Assembly: GCA_027459505.1 (NCBI GenBank)
Contig: DAIDIE010000022.1
Coordinates: forward strand, 88,819 to 152,818
Source of the DNA: Acidobacteriota bacterium
GTDB lineage: Bacteria; Acidobacteriota; Terriglobia; Terriglobales; SCQP01
Direction of reading: 5' to 3'
DNA: 64,000 bases
In this document: piece by piece, positions 8,338-17,902 of the stretch
How positions within the stretch are numbered: position 1 is the first letter of the stretch
Layout: each line of letters opens with the position of its first letter
The notes under the pieces: generated by a model
What the model was told of the DNA's origin: nothing
Database searches by the model: none
What the model saw: the letters and a program-made list of their open reading frames with translations, nothing else
Made by a program: the position numbers and the translations under genes

Positions 8338-9540
8338 ATGAAGATTGTGATTGCTGGCGGGCGTGGGCACATCGGGACGATGCTGGCAGTGCATTGGACG
8401 AGAGCCGGGCATGAGGTGATTGTATTGACGCGCTCGACGGCTCACCCTGCGCGGGAGTCCGCACCCCTCCCGAAGCATGGCGCGAACTTGGAGCTGCACG
8501 TCGACAGGAGCGAGCCACCGAGTCCTCCCTGCGGGAGGAGAACGCAGGTGGAGGACCGCGAAATTCCGAAGGGCGGCTCCCTCGCGGGGGAGAGGAGCCC
8601 GGCATCGGCGGCTTCACGTTCTCACTGGAGAACGTCCCAGCGACCAACGGGAGCGGGCGGCCTGAAGGAGACGAGGCCGTGCCTCTGGCGGGAGCGGCAA
8701 TGGGACGGCGCGACTCCCGGCCCCTGGGTGGAAGCCTTTGAGGGCGCCGATGTCTGCGTCAACCTTGCCGGCCGCTCCGTCGATTGCCGTTACAACGCGG
8801 CGAACCGCAAGGAGATTATCGACTCACGCGTTCGCAGCACCGCGGTATTGAACCAGGTCTTCAGCGGAATGATGGCGCCTCCACGGGTCTGGCTGAATGC
8901 CAGCACCGCAACCATCTACAGTCATTCACTGACACGCGATATGGATGAGGCGAGCGGCGAGATCGCTGTTGCCGACCCGCGGCTGCCGGATACCTGGAAC
9001 TTTTCGACGGGCGTGGCGCGTGCCTGGGAGGAGGCGCTGTTTGCTCCTTGTCTGTCGCGCACCCGCAAGGTGGCGCTGCGTACCTCGTTGTTTTTCAGCC
9101 CGCAGCGGGGCAGCGTGTTCGAAGTTTTCTCACGGCTGGTGCGTCTGGGTTTGGGCGGCGCGCAGGGGAACGGAAAACAGTACGTCAGTTGGATTCACGA
9201 ATCCGACTACGCGCGAGCCCTGGACCTGCTCATTGCTCGGGAAGACATCAGCGGCCCGGTGAATGTGACTGCGCCGCATCCGTTGCCCAACCGGGAGTTC
9301 ATGCGGCTGCTCCGCAAGGCCTGGGGCATGCCGCTGGGAATACCTGCGCCCGCCTGGGTTATCGAAAGCGCGGCCTTGTTACTGCGCACGGAATCGGAAC
9401 TGGTGCTGAAGAGCCGCCGGGTCGTTCCGCAACGTCTGCAGCAGGCGGGTTTTCAATTCGAGTACCCGGATTGGGAGGCCGCCGCCGCCGACTTGGTGCG
9501 GCGCTGGCGGGACAAGGTGATGGAGCAGCCCCGTGAATAG
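8338..9540 (+). CDS. TIGR01777-type NAD-dependent epimerase/SDR with an in-frame repeat-A insertion
   Basis: MKIVIAGGRGHIGTMLAVHW Rossmann start; GADVCVNLAGRSVDCRYNAANRKEIIDSRV; C-terminal DUF1731-like region; residues after VIVLTRS up to WRERQWDG are repeat-derived. Confidence 0.85.
   Translation: MKIVIAGGRGHIGTMLAVHWTRAGHEVIVLTRSTAHPARESAPLPKHGANLELHVDRSEPPSPPCGRRTQVEDREIPKGGSLAGERSPASAASRSHWRTSQRPTGAGGLKETRPCLWRERQWDGATPGPWVEAFEGADVCVNLAGRSVDCRYNAANRKEIIDSRVRSTAVLNQVFSGMMAPPRVWLNASTATIYSHSLTRDMDEASGEIAVADPRLPDTWNFSTGVARAWEEALFAPCLSRTRKVALRTSLFFSPQRGSVFEVFSRLVRLGLGGAQGNGKQYVSWIHESDYARALDLLIAREDISGPVNVTAPHPLPNREFMRLLRKAWGMPLGIPAPAWVIESAALLLRTESELVLKSRRVVPQRLQQAGFQFEYPDWEAAAADLVRRWRDKVMEQPRE
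8506..8684 (+). repeat. family A copy A2 (179 bp) inside the epimerase ORF
   Basis: aggagcgagccaccgagtcctccctgcgggagg...gaggccgtgcct. Confidence 0.92.
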
Positions 9541-9590
9541 CAAGCACTAGCTTCTATGAATCAGAAGACGAAACAGTCGAGCGCCATAGA

Positions 9591-9860
9591 GCGGCACGGC
9601 CGCTTTTAAGTTCACCCGCTTCGGTGTCCGGCCCCCGGCTGAAGCTCACGAATGGCGGCCGCGCCCTAGGCTTCACGTTCTCACTGGAGAAAGTGCCAGC
9701 GACCCAACGGAAAGCAATGCCAGCGGGCGGCTCAGGAGACGAGGCCGTGCCTGCTCGTCGCCAGCCGTGCGGCACCCAATTGACAACCCCGAACCTTTGC
9801 TACTACTTCGGCCTGCGATGACGAGCTCGAAATGAGTTCGACTCGGCCGTGGCTCGTTAT
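9591..9860 (-). repeat. family B copy in reverse orientation, interrupted by a partial family A copy
   Basis: gcggcacggccgcttttaagttcacccgcttcggtgtccggc (B 3' end, reverse complement) ... A3 ... caaccccgaacctttgctactacttcggcctgcgatgacgagctcgaaatgagttcgactcggccgtggctcgt (B 5' end, reverse complement). Confidence 0.65.
9670..9752 (+). repeat. partial family A copy A3 (3' part)
   Basis: cttcacgttctcactggagaaagtgccagcgacccaacggaaagcaatgccagcgggcggctcaggagacgaggccgtgcct. Confidence 0.85.
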
Positions 9861-10201
9861 GCGTCGCAAATGGCCACTTGATTCCGAGATAATGCAGCGA
9901 GGGGTGACCGGCGCATCTTTTCTTTCTCGCGTGAACTAGGCTAGACTCAGGTTGCCAGCAGTTGAACTGGTTTCATTCTTTTCCTTGCCGAGAGCCAGTT
10001 TTTAGGTGCGCGAAACCAGTTCTTACGGCCACTTTTTGCCGTGAGCGCCCCATCTCGATACCGGGCTGCCGCAATCCCTTCCTGGCAGAGCACGCCTGGA
10101 ATCAGCGAGCTGTGCGCCAGCCTGCTTTCGCCCTTTCTTTTGCCCACGTCGGGTCATATCTGGTCGCCAATTTTCCGCTGTCCAACTAAGGAGAAATCCG
10201 C

Positions 10202-12478
10202 ATGAATGCGCCTGCCATTGTATTGTCGCCGGCGGCGATGGCCGCCGGCGTCCTCCAGGCTGTCACACCGGCATCCTCACCTGGTCAAGAGAGCCACGGC
10301 TCGATGTGGCTGGGAGTAGCACTGCTAATCAGCGTGCTATCACTGGCCGTCGCCGCCTGTTTTGCCTTTTGGGTTCTCAAGGCGGACACCGGAACCGCCG
10401 CCATGCGCGTCATCTCTGACGCTATCCGGGAAGGCGCGGAGGGGTTCTTGAATCGCCAGTACCGCACCATCGCGGTGCTGAGCCTGGTGCTGGCGGCGCT
10501 CATCTTTATTGGCTACCACGCCTCACCGGTTAACCAGCCGCTGGCGGTGAAGACTGTCATCTCATTTTTGTTTGGCGCGTTTTGTTCTGGGCTGGCGGGC
10601 TATACCGGCATGTATGTATCGATCCGGACAAACATCCGCACCGCCAGCGCCGCGCGCACTAGTCTGAACCGCGCCCTGCAGATTGCCTTGCGCGGTGGCG
10701 CGGTCACCGGGCTTGTGGTGGTAGCGCTTTCATTGCTGGGCGTGGGGGGATTGTTTTACCTCTACCACGGGTTACAGAACCCGCTGCAGGTTCCTTACCA
10801 GGTTGTCGGCTTCGGCTTCGGCGCGAGCTTTGTGGCGCTCTTCGCGCAGCTCGGCGGCGGCATTTACACCAAGGGCGCTGACGTGGGCGCCGATCTGGTG
10901 GGCAAGGTGGAGGCCGGCATTCCGGAAGACGATCCGCGCAATGCCGCGGTGATTGCCGATCTGGTGGGAGATAACGTGGGCGACTGCGCCGGCCGTGGCG
11001 CCGATCTGTTTGAGTCTACCGCCGCCGAGAACGTGGGTGCGATGATCCTGGGCATCACGCTCTTTCCGATCTTCGGCATCAAGGGCATTCTGTTCCCGCT
11101 GGTGGCGCGCGCATTTGGCCTGATTGCCTCCATGCTCGGCGTCTTGGTGGTGCGCACGCGCGAGGATCAGGATCCCATGCAGGCGCTCAACCGCGGCTAC
11201 TACCTGACCACGGTGCTGGCCATTGTGGGCTTTTGGATCGCGGTGAAAGAACTGCTGATGAACAACATGTGGTTTTTCGCCGCGGGCGTGGTCGGCATTC
11301 TGACGGCGTTTGCCTTCGTCTACATCACGCAGTACTACACCGAAGACCGCTTCCGTCCGGTGCGTAGCATTGCGCTGGCCTCACAGACCGGTGCCGCCAC
11401 CAATATCATCAGCGGCCTGGCGGTAGGGTTGGAAACGCCAGCCCTGCCAGTGGTTGTGATCGGAGGAGCGATTCTGCTGGCGTATTGGTTTGGGGTGCAG
11501 GGTATTCACCAGGTGGCGGCAGTGACCGGCGCGCACGTGAGCGATTACGGCGCCGGTATCTACGGCACCGCGATCGCTACCATGGGCATGCTTTCCACCG
11601 CGGCTTACATTCTGGCGATGGATACTTTTGGGCCGATCACCGACAACGCCGGCGGCGTAATTGAAATGTCGGGACAGCCGGATGAGGTGCGCGCCAAGAC
11701 GGACCGGCTCGATGCGGTGGGCAACACCACCAAGGCGCTGACCAAGGGCTATGCCATCGGCAGCGCCGCGCTCGCGGCCTTTTTACTCTTCTCGGCGTAT
11801 ATGGACGAAGTCAGCTCGCTGGTAAACAAGGGCAATGTGGCCGGCGGTGGCGCCTTTGTCTTTGACCGCGTCAACCTTGCCAGCGTGCCGGTGTTTGTCG
11901 GCGCCATGCTGGGCGGCATGTTGGTCTTTTTATTTAGCTCCCTCGCCATCAAGGCGGTCGGCAAGGCGGCGCAAAGCGTTATCGGGGAGGTTCGGCGCCA
12001 ATTCAAGGCCGATCCCGGCATTATGGCGGGAACCAGCAAGCCCGATTACCGGCAGTGCGTCGACATCGTAACCCGTGCCTCGCTGCGGGCGATGGTGGCG
12101 CCCGGCCTGCTGGCGGTGGGGTTGCCCATTGCGGTTGGGTTGGTCTTCCGCTATTTCCGCGGCTATAGCCTGACCGCCGGACCGGGACCAAACCTGGTCG
12201 GCGCGGAGGCGGTTGCCGCACTGCTGATGGTGGGAACCATTACCGGCATTCTGGTCGCAACGTTCATGAACAACGGCGGCGGCGCCTGGGACAATGCCAA
12301 GAAGTACATTGAAACCGGGATGTACGGCGGCAAGCGCTCGGAGGCGCACAAGGCCGCGGTGGTGGGCGATACAGTCGGCGATCCATTCAAGGACACGGCG
12401 GGTCCATCGCTGCACGTGCTGATCAAGTTGCTGTCGACCATCACGCTGGTGATGGCGCCGCTGTTTTTGCTGCGCTAA
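10202..12478 (+). CDS. hppA: membrane-bound proton-translocating pyrophosphatase
   Basis: 758 aa; GGGIYTKGADVGADLVGKVEAGIPEDDPRNAAVIADLVGDNVGDCAGRGADLFES signature; GNTTKALTKG segment. Confidence 0.96.
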   Translation: MNAPAIVLSPAAMAAGVLQAVTPASSPGQESHGSMWLGVALLISVLSLAVAACFAFWVLKADTGTAAMRVISDAIREGAEGFLNRQYRTIAVLSLVLAALIFIGYHASPVNQPLAVKTVISFLFGAFCSGLAGYTGMYVSIRTNIRTASAARTSLNRALQIALRGGAVTGLVVVALSLLGVGGLFYLYHGLQNPLQVPYQVVGFGFGASFVALFAQLGGGIYTKGADVGADLVGKVEAGIPEDDPRNAAVIADLVGDNVGDCAGRGADLFESTAAENVGAMILGITLFPIFGIKGILFPLVARAFGLIASMLGVLVVRTREDQDPMQALNRGYYLTTVLAIVGFWIAVKELLMNNMWFFAAGVVGILTAFAFVYITQYYTEDRFRPVRSIALASQTGAATNIISGLAVGLETPALPVVVIGGAILLAYWFGVQGIHQVAAVTGAHVSDYGAGIYGTAIATMGMLSTAAYILAMDTFGPITDNAGGVIEMSGQPDEVRAKTDRLDAVGNTTKALTKGYAIGSAALAAFLLFSAYMDEVSSLVNKGNVAGGGAFVFDRVNLASVPVFVGAMLGGMLVFLFSSLAIKAVGKAAQSVIGEVRRQFKADPGIMAGTSKPDYRQCVDIVTRASLRAMVAPGLLAVGLPIAVGLVFRYFRGYSLTAGPGPNLVGAEAVAALLMVGTITGILVATFMNNGGGAWDNAKKYIETGMYGGKRSEAHKAAVVGDTVGDPFKDTAGPSLHVLIKLLSTITLVMAPLFLLR

Positions 12479-12683
12479 GCCGGCGGGGCTCGCGCTCCGA
12501 ACACTCATCGGCCGGACCGCTTGCAGACCGCACCGGTCCGGCCCTCATCCATCCGGGCAGGCGACCCTATGGCTGCTTTGTCCCGCTCAAATTGGAATAT
12601 AGGCTGGCGCGCCCCCCGGCGCCTCGCTGTGCGTACCATGGTTCTGCCAGACGAGCCCGCGGTCTCACTGTTTCGAGGCAACG

Positions 12684-14873
12684 GTGCGGACGCGCTCGCA
12701 CTCCCTTCAGCGTGAGGTCCCCGTGCGATACGCATTCTCTTTGCCCTTGTTTCTCCGCCGGAATTCGCGCGTGATTTGCCGTTCCGCCGTGGTCGCGGCC
12801 GCAGTGGCAGGCGGGCTGATCGCCGCCGCGGTTCCTGGCGGGCGCGCACAGCAAAGGCCTGCGCAGGCTACGAAGAAGGCCGCTGCCGCTGGCGCCACCC
12901 TTCACGGCATTGAAACCGCCAACATGAATACGGCGGTGCGCCCCGGAGATAACTTCTTTTTGTACGCCAATGGGGGCTGGCTGGCGCGAACCCAGATCCC
13001 TCCGGATAAGCCCTCTTACAGCGTGTTCTCCCGGCTTGCGGACCGCAGCCGCAAGCAGGTGGCCAGCCTGATCAAACAATCCGCAAAGGCAAGCGCTCCA
13101 GAGGGTTCCGAAACGCGCAAGATTGCGGATGCCTACTCCGCGTTCATGAACGTACGGCGGATCGACGCGCAGGGCCTCGCGCCGCTGCAGCCGCAATTGC
13201 GGATGATTCACGCCATCCACAACAAGCACGAGCTGGCGCAGGTTTTGGGCAACGGCCTGCGGGCGGATGTGGACATCCTCAATAACGACATCTTGTCCAC
13301 ACCAAACCTGTTTGGCATGTGGGTGGCGCCGGGCTTCAGCGATTCGGCGCATTACGCGCCGTACCTGCTGCAAGGTGGGCTGGAGATGCCCAGCCGGGAA
13401 TACTACCTCGGGGCAAGCCGGCGCATGCAGCGGGTGCGCGCCCAATTCTTGCGGCATGTGGCCGCCATGCTGCGGCTTGCCGCAGTCCATCATCCGGAGC
13501 GGCGTGCGGTCCGCATTATGGCCCTGGAAACCGCAATTGCCAAAACGCATATCAGCGTGGCGCGGATTGAAGACATCGCGAAGGCCAACAATCCCTGGAA
13601 GCTGTCCGACTTTGCCCGCAACGCCCCGGGGCTGGACTGGCCGGCCTACTTCCAGGCCGCCGGACTTTCGCGGCAACCCGTGTTCATTGTGTGGACGCCT
13701 ACCGCTTTGCGCGGCGAGGCGGCCCTGGTTGCTTCCACGCCTTTGGCGGCATGGAAGGACTGGCTGACCTACCATCTCCTGGAAGACTACGCGACCGTTC
13801 TGCCCCAGCCGCTCGAGCGGGAGCACTTCGCGTTCTTCGGAAAGGCGCTCAGCGGTCTGGTGCGTCAGCGGCCCCGCTGGGAGCGCGCGGTGGATTTCGT
13901 CAATGAGGCGCTGGGCGACGCGGTGGGAAAGCTGTATGCACGCAAATACTTTTCTCCCCAGGCCAAAGCCGAGGCGCAGGACATGGTGGCGCACCTGATC
14001 GCCGCCTACCGCGTCCGGCTGAACAAGCTGACCTGGCTGTCGCCTTCCACGCGCGCCGAGGCGCTGGCCAAACTCAATGCCCTCTACGTGGGCATCGGCT
14101 ATCCGGAGGTATGGAAAGACTATTCCGGATTCGTGGTGAAGCCCGATGACGCGTTTGGGAATACATGGCGCTACCGGCTCTGGTATTACCGTTACAATCG
14201 CGCCCGCCTGGGACAGGCGGTCAACCGTCACGAGTGGTCGATGACGCCCCAGACGGTCAACGCGGTGAACCTGCCGCTGCAGAACGCTTTGAATTTTCCC
14301 GCCGCGATCCTGCAGCCTCCTTTCTTCGATCCCAAGCGCCCCGCGGCGGTGAACTACGGCGCGATTGGCTGCGTCATTGGCCACGAGATCAGCCATACCT
14401 TTGACGAGGAGGGAAGTGCTTTTGACGCGCAAGGGCGCGTACGCAACTGGTGGACGCCGGCGGACCGCGCCCATTTTTCCGCCGCGGCGCAAAAGCTTGT
14501 GCGGCAGTATGACGCCTATCAGGTATTTCCCGGACTTCACGTCAATGGCAAGCAGACTATTGATGAGAACATCGCTGATCTGGGTGGAGTGGCCGCCGCC
14601 TACGACGCTTATCGCGCTTCACTGCACGGGAGGGCGGCGCCACGGCAGGACGGCTTCACCGGCACGCAGCAGTTTTTCATCGCCTTTGGCCAGAATTGGG
14701 CGGCAAAGATCCGTCCGGCAGCGCTTCGCCGGCAGGTGCTGACCGATCCGCACTCCCCGGCCGAGTTCCGCGCCGATACCGTGCGCAACTTTGCGGCATG
14801 GTACACAGCGTTCGGGGTGAAGTCCGGGCAAAAGCTCTACCTGCCGCCATCGCAACGCGTGCGGATTTGGTAG
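12684..14873 (+). CDS. M13 family (neprilysin/PepO-like) metallopeptidase
   Basis: VIGHEISHTFDEEGSAFDAQG zinc motif, ENIADLGG motif; exact start uncertain (may lie downstream, near 12723). Confidence 0.93.
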   Translation: MRTRSHSLQREVPVRYAFSLPLFLRRNSRVICRSAVVAAAVAGGLIAAAVPGGRAQQRPAQATKKAAAAGATLHGIETANMNTAVRPGDNFFLYANGGWLARTQIPPDKPSYSVFSRLADRSRKQVASLIKQSAKASAPEGSETRKIADAYSAFMNVRRIDAQGLAPLQPQLRMIHAIHNKHELAQVLGNGLRADVDILNNDILSTPNLFGMWVAPGFSDSAHYAPYLLQGGLEMPSREYYLGASRRMQRVRAQFLRHVAAMLRLAAVHHPERRAVRIMALETAIAKTHISVARIEDIAKANNPWKLSDFARNAPGLDWPAYFQAAGLSRQPVFIVWTPTALRGEAALVASTPLAAWKDWLTYHLLEDYATVLPQPLEREHFAFFGKALSGLVRQRPRWERAVDFVNEALGDAVGKLYARKYFSPQAKAEAQDMVAHLIAAYRVRLNKLTWLSPSTRAEALAKLNALYVGIGYPEVWKDYSGFVVKPDDAFGNTWRYRLWYYRYNRARLGQAVNRHEWSMTPQTVNAVNLPLQNALNFPAAILQPPFFDPKRPAAVNYGAIGCVIGHEISHTFDEEGSAFDAQGRVRNWWTPADRAHFSAAAQKLVRQYDAYQVFPGLHVNGKQTIDENIADLGGVAAAYDAYRASLHGRAAPRQDGFTGTQQFFIAFGQNWAAKIRPAALRRQVLTDPHSPAEFRADTVRNFAAWYTAFGVKSGQKLYLPPSQRVRIW

Positions 14874-14880
14874 GTTGATT

Positions 14881-14907
14881 CCCGCTCCGCCGGGTTGACG
14901 GAGCGGG
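14881..14907 (+). terminator. GC-rich hairpin just after the M13 peptidase stop
   Basis: cccgctccg-ccgggttga-cggagcggg perfect 9-bp stem; no clear T-run. Confidence 0.4.
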
Positions 14908-14992
14908 AGAGTTCAAGGCGTGAACGTCTTCTGGGAGCGATATATCTGGGTGCCCCTCCCAAGGGCGGCACGGCCGACCGGGTGACGTGCCT

Positions 14993-15562
14993 TTAGGCGG
15001 CTTTGCGTTCGCGCTGTCGCTTTTTTTCTTCGGCGAAGACGCGAATCATTTCGCGGTTGAAGTTGGGGATGTCGTCCGGCTTGCGGCTGGAGACCCAGTT
15101 GCCGTCGACCACCACCGTTTCATCAACCCAGTGCGCGCCGGCGTTGCGGAAGTCATCCTGCAGGGTGGGCCAGCTTGTAACCGTGCGCCCCTGGGCCACG
15201 CCACTGGAGATCAGCAGCCATCCTCCGTGGCAGATCACCGCAACCGGCTTACTGTCGTTCACCAGCGCTTTGACCAAGCGCTGCGCCTCGGGATTGACGC
15301 GCAAGCTGTCTCCATTAATGACGCCTCCGGGCAGCAACAGGGCGTCAAAATCGTCGGGGGAGGCCGAGGCGAGGTCGACATCCGCCTGAAACGTATCCCC
15401 CACATCGTGGTGCTTCATTCCCTTCATCTGCTTTTGCGGGGAGACGATGGAGACGGTGGCGCCCGCTTCCCGCAGGGCGTCCCTGGGACCGGTGAGCTCT
15501 ACTTGTTCAAAACGGTCACTCACCAAAGCGGCAACGCGGAATCCTTCCAAGGTTTGGGGCAT
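14993..15562 (-). CDS. DJ-1/PfpI family protein
   Basis: MPQTLEGFRVAALVSDRFEQVELTGPRDALREAGA..., LLLPGGVINGDSLRVN, AVICHGGWLLISSGVAQGRTVTSWP nucleophile elbow; start trimmed to 15562 because the upstream extension is repeat B read backwards. Confidence 0.92.
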   Translation of the reverse strand: MPQTLEGFRVAALVSDRFEQVELTGPRDALREAGATVSIVSPQKQMKGMKHHDVGDTFQADVDLASASPDDFDALLLPGGVINGDSLRVNPEAQRLVKALVNDSKPVAVICHGGWLLISSGVAQGRTVTSWPTLQDDFRNAGAHWVDETVVVDGNWVSSRKPDDIPNFNREMIRVFAEEKKRQRERKAA

Positions 15563-15667
15563 AACTGGCGCTCCTTCCTGGCCCTTTTTCAATGTTGGGC
15601 GATGCCAGTTTGGATTCAGAAAGCGGGCCACAGGCCGCATGGAAATACTTGAAGGAAGTAATGTTCC

Positions 15668-15882
15668 AAACGCGACGAGCCAGGGCCGAGTCGAACTGAA
15701 TTCGAAGCCGAAATCGCACGCCGAACTGACACCAAAGGCCCGGGGTTGCCGTTGAGGTCCCCCACCGCTGGCGCCCGGTAAAGCCCGGCGTGAGCTTCGG
15801 CCCACCCCACGCCGCGCGGCGCGGGTTGAATGTCCGCTGGGGCCGCTCAATCGAAGTGGGTGGAACTAGAGCGGCCGTACCA
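15668..15882 (+). repeat. family B copy (long form)
   Basis: cgagccagggccgagtcgaactgaattcgaagccgaaatcgcacgccgaa...gcccggggttgccgttgaggtccc...gtgggtggaactagagcggccgtacc. Confidence 0.8.
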
Positions 15883-15915
15883 CATCGTTTTATTCGTCAT
15901 TTCCGCGCAGATCGT

Positions 15916-16629
15916 TCACTGCGCCGGGCTGACACTGGAAGTTTCCCGCAGGGCATGGACGGTGAATGCCGTCCCGGCTGCAGCGAGTCCGACGGCGGCG
16001 TAGGAAAGCCAGCGGGTGGACAGGCCAGCCCCTGTGCTGCCCGTGGTAGCCGAGGGCAGCGGCTCATCGGCGGTGGAGAAGCTGAGTTGCAAGCCGGCGC
16101 CAGCGGGAACGCGCCAGCTTTGTCCTCCCGCCTCTAACCGGACCTGACCGGATTGCGTGCCCACTAACACATGTCTGTGGGTGACCAGCACCTGGTAATG
16201 CGCCAGTCCGGGTGCGTCGATTTCAAAACGTTTCGCCAGAACCCGTGTGGCTTTGCCGTAGATCCCCAGCCAGCCCCTTCGCAATAGCAGCACACGATCG
16301 TCTAAACGCACTTCGGTGCGATGCCCTACCGCGACCGCGCCACCTGCGCGCAAGAGCAGATCGGCCTCGCCATGGCCGGAGTCGAGCGTTTCGGCGGAGG
16401 TCATGACCAGCGGCAGACCGGTAACCCGCTCCGCCGCAATCCCCGGACTCCCCTTCGACCGCAACTCGGCCCCTGGCTGAAGCCGCACCAGAGCCACCGC
16501 GACGTTCGCGGAGCGCCGGGGACTCACGGCGAAGCCGCGGAGCAGCAAGAGCGCAGCCAAAAAGACAATGATGGCTTCAGTTTGGGCCAGGGCGGGATTG
16601 AACCCGCAATGACGGCGTTGCAGCTTCAT
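15916..16629 (-). CDS. hypothetical FecR-like membrane-anchored protein
   Basis: 237 aa; N- and C-terminal hydrophobic segments; good SD (aggaggt) upstream; VALVRLQPGAELRSKG / GGSWRVPAG-like FecR pattern. Confidence 0.6.
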   Translation of the reverse strand: MKLQRRHCGFNPALAQTEAIIVFLAALLLLRGFAVSPRRSANVAVALVRLQPGAELRSKGSPGIAAERVTGLPLVMTSAETLDSGHGEADLLLRAGGAVAVGHRTEVRLDDRVLLLRRGWLGIYGKATRVLAKRFEIDAPGLAHYQVLVTHRHVLVGTQSGQVRLEAGGQSWRVPAGAGLQLSFSTADEPLPSATTGSTGAGLSTRWLSYAAVGLAAAGTAFTVHALRETSSVSPAQ

Positions 16630-16915
16630 GTATTGAACCTCCTAAACTTCGGTTCTGCCGAGGCACGTTGCCTGGCAGAGCTGCGCTGGCGCGTTCGTCT
16701 TCCGCGGCAGCGCCGCTCGGTGCGCACTCTCCCGCGTTCCGGCTAGTTCTATCTCCATCGGGCGAACACCTGAGTCAGGACCAGTTGTTCCGCCCGCTTC
16801 CACCCAGTCTTTTGGACAGGTGAACTAACGCTATCGGTCGATCCATGCAACAACACCCCTTTTCTACTCTGGCCAGAACACAAGCCGTGGCTGCCCGGCC
16901 GCGGCGTTCTGAGGG

Positions 16916-17833
16916 GTGCTTTTGCAAAACCGTTTTTCGTTGTGTTCTGTTCTGTTGTCTTTCTCTTGCCTGCTGTTTGCCGCTTGTGGTGGCCGCGGCA
17001 GCTTCACCGCACAGGGCGCCGCGTCCTCCTCCACGTCCTCGATTCCCAGCACGAACCTCTTTCCGAATGCAAAATGGCTGACCACGGCGCCCACTGGCGG
17101 GGGCAGCAGCATCGCTTTCCTGAACGCGGGGTTCCTGCTCAACGACCACAAAGGGGGCTTTGATTACCCGGAAGACACGGCCGACGGCAGCCATGGCTGG
17201 TACACCTTCCATGACGGTTACGGCAACACTGTCAGCGTTCCGGTTCCGGTGGATGGCTTTCACCCTTCCGTGGGCGGCTGGGGCTATAACGACGGTCATC
17301 TTGTCATCCTTGATCTCGCCACTCGAACCTATTACGACTTCTGGAAGTTGAACGTCGACTCCAGTGGAAACCCCACCAGCGACCAGGTAGGCCAGATTCA
17401 AACCGGCTCGCTGGATGGCCAAGGGACGCCCGGCGATACTGCCGCCGGCATTACCGGCGCCGCTGGCGACGTGCTCCCGCAAGAGTTTTCCACCGGGATT
17501 CATCACGCCCTGAACTGCATCGTGCCCGAGGGCTGGAACAACAGCTCGCTGGGACACCAGGCGCCAGCCGTGAAGACCGACGGCCAGTCGAGCAGCGGCG
17601 TACTCAGCGAGGGTGCCAAAATTGGTATTGATCCCTCCATCGATCTCACAACATTAGGGTTGGGCAAGGATGCCCTCACGCTGATGACAGCGGTGCAGCA
17701 ATACGGCTGCGTGATTACTGACCAGAACGGCGGCACCAATGCGATCTCCATCTATTCCGCCGTCCCGGACGAGAGCTCGCTGGATTTAACCGGCTTGGAC
17801 AAGGTGGGACCATACCTGCGGCTGTACATGTAG
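16916..17833 (+). CDS. hypothetical lipoprotein
   Basis: 305 aa with a lipobox-like N-terminus (SFSCLLFAACGG). Confidence 0.65.
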   Translation: MLLQNRFSLCSVLLSFSCLLFAACGGRGSFTAQGAASSSTSSIPSTNLFPNAKWLTTAPTGGGSSIAFLNAGFLLNDHKGGFDYPEDTADGSHGWYTFHDGYGNTVSVPVPVDGFHPSVGGWGYNDGHLVILDLATRTYYDFWKLNVDSSGNPTSDQVGQIQTGSLDGQGTPGDTAAGITGAAGDVLPQEFSTGIHHALNCIVPEGWNNSSLGHQAPAVKTDGQSSSGVLSEGAKIGIDPSIDLTTLGLGKDALTLMTAVQQYGCVITDQNGGTNAISIYSAVPDESSLDLTGLDKVGPYLRLYM

Positions 17834-17902
17834 CCTCCTGCCCATCGGCCATCCGTCGGCCCAGGCGGGCGTGCACAGTCGAGCCTCTGGCGGCGCCTTC
17901 CG

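Noticed and set aside
12567-14540. 657 aa ORF on the minus strand
   Set aside because: Antisense shadow of the clearly coding M13 peptidase gene; low-complexity composition typical of high-GC third-position shadow ORFs.
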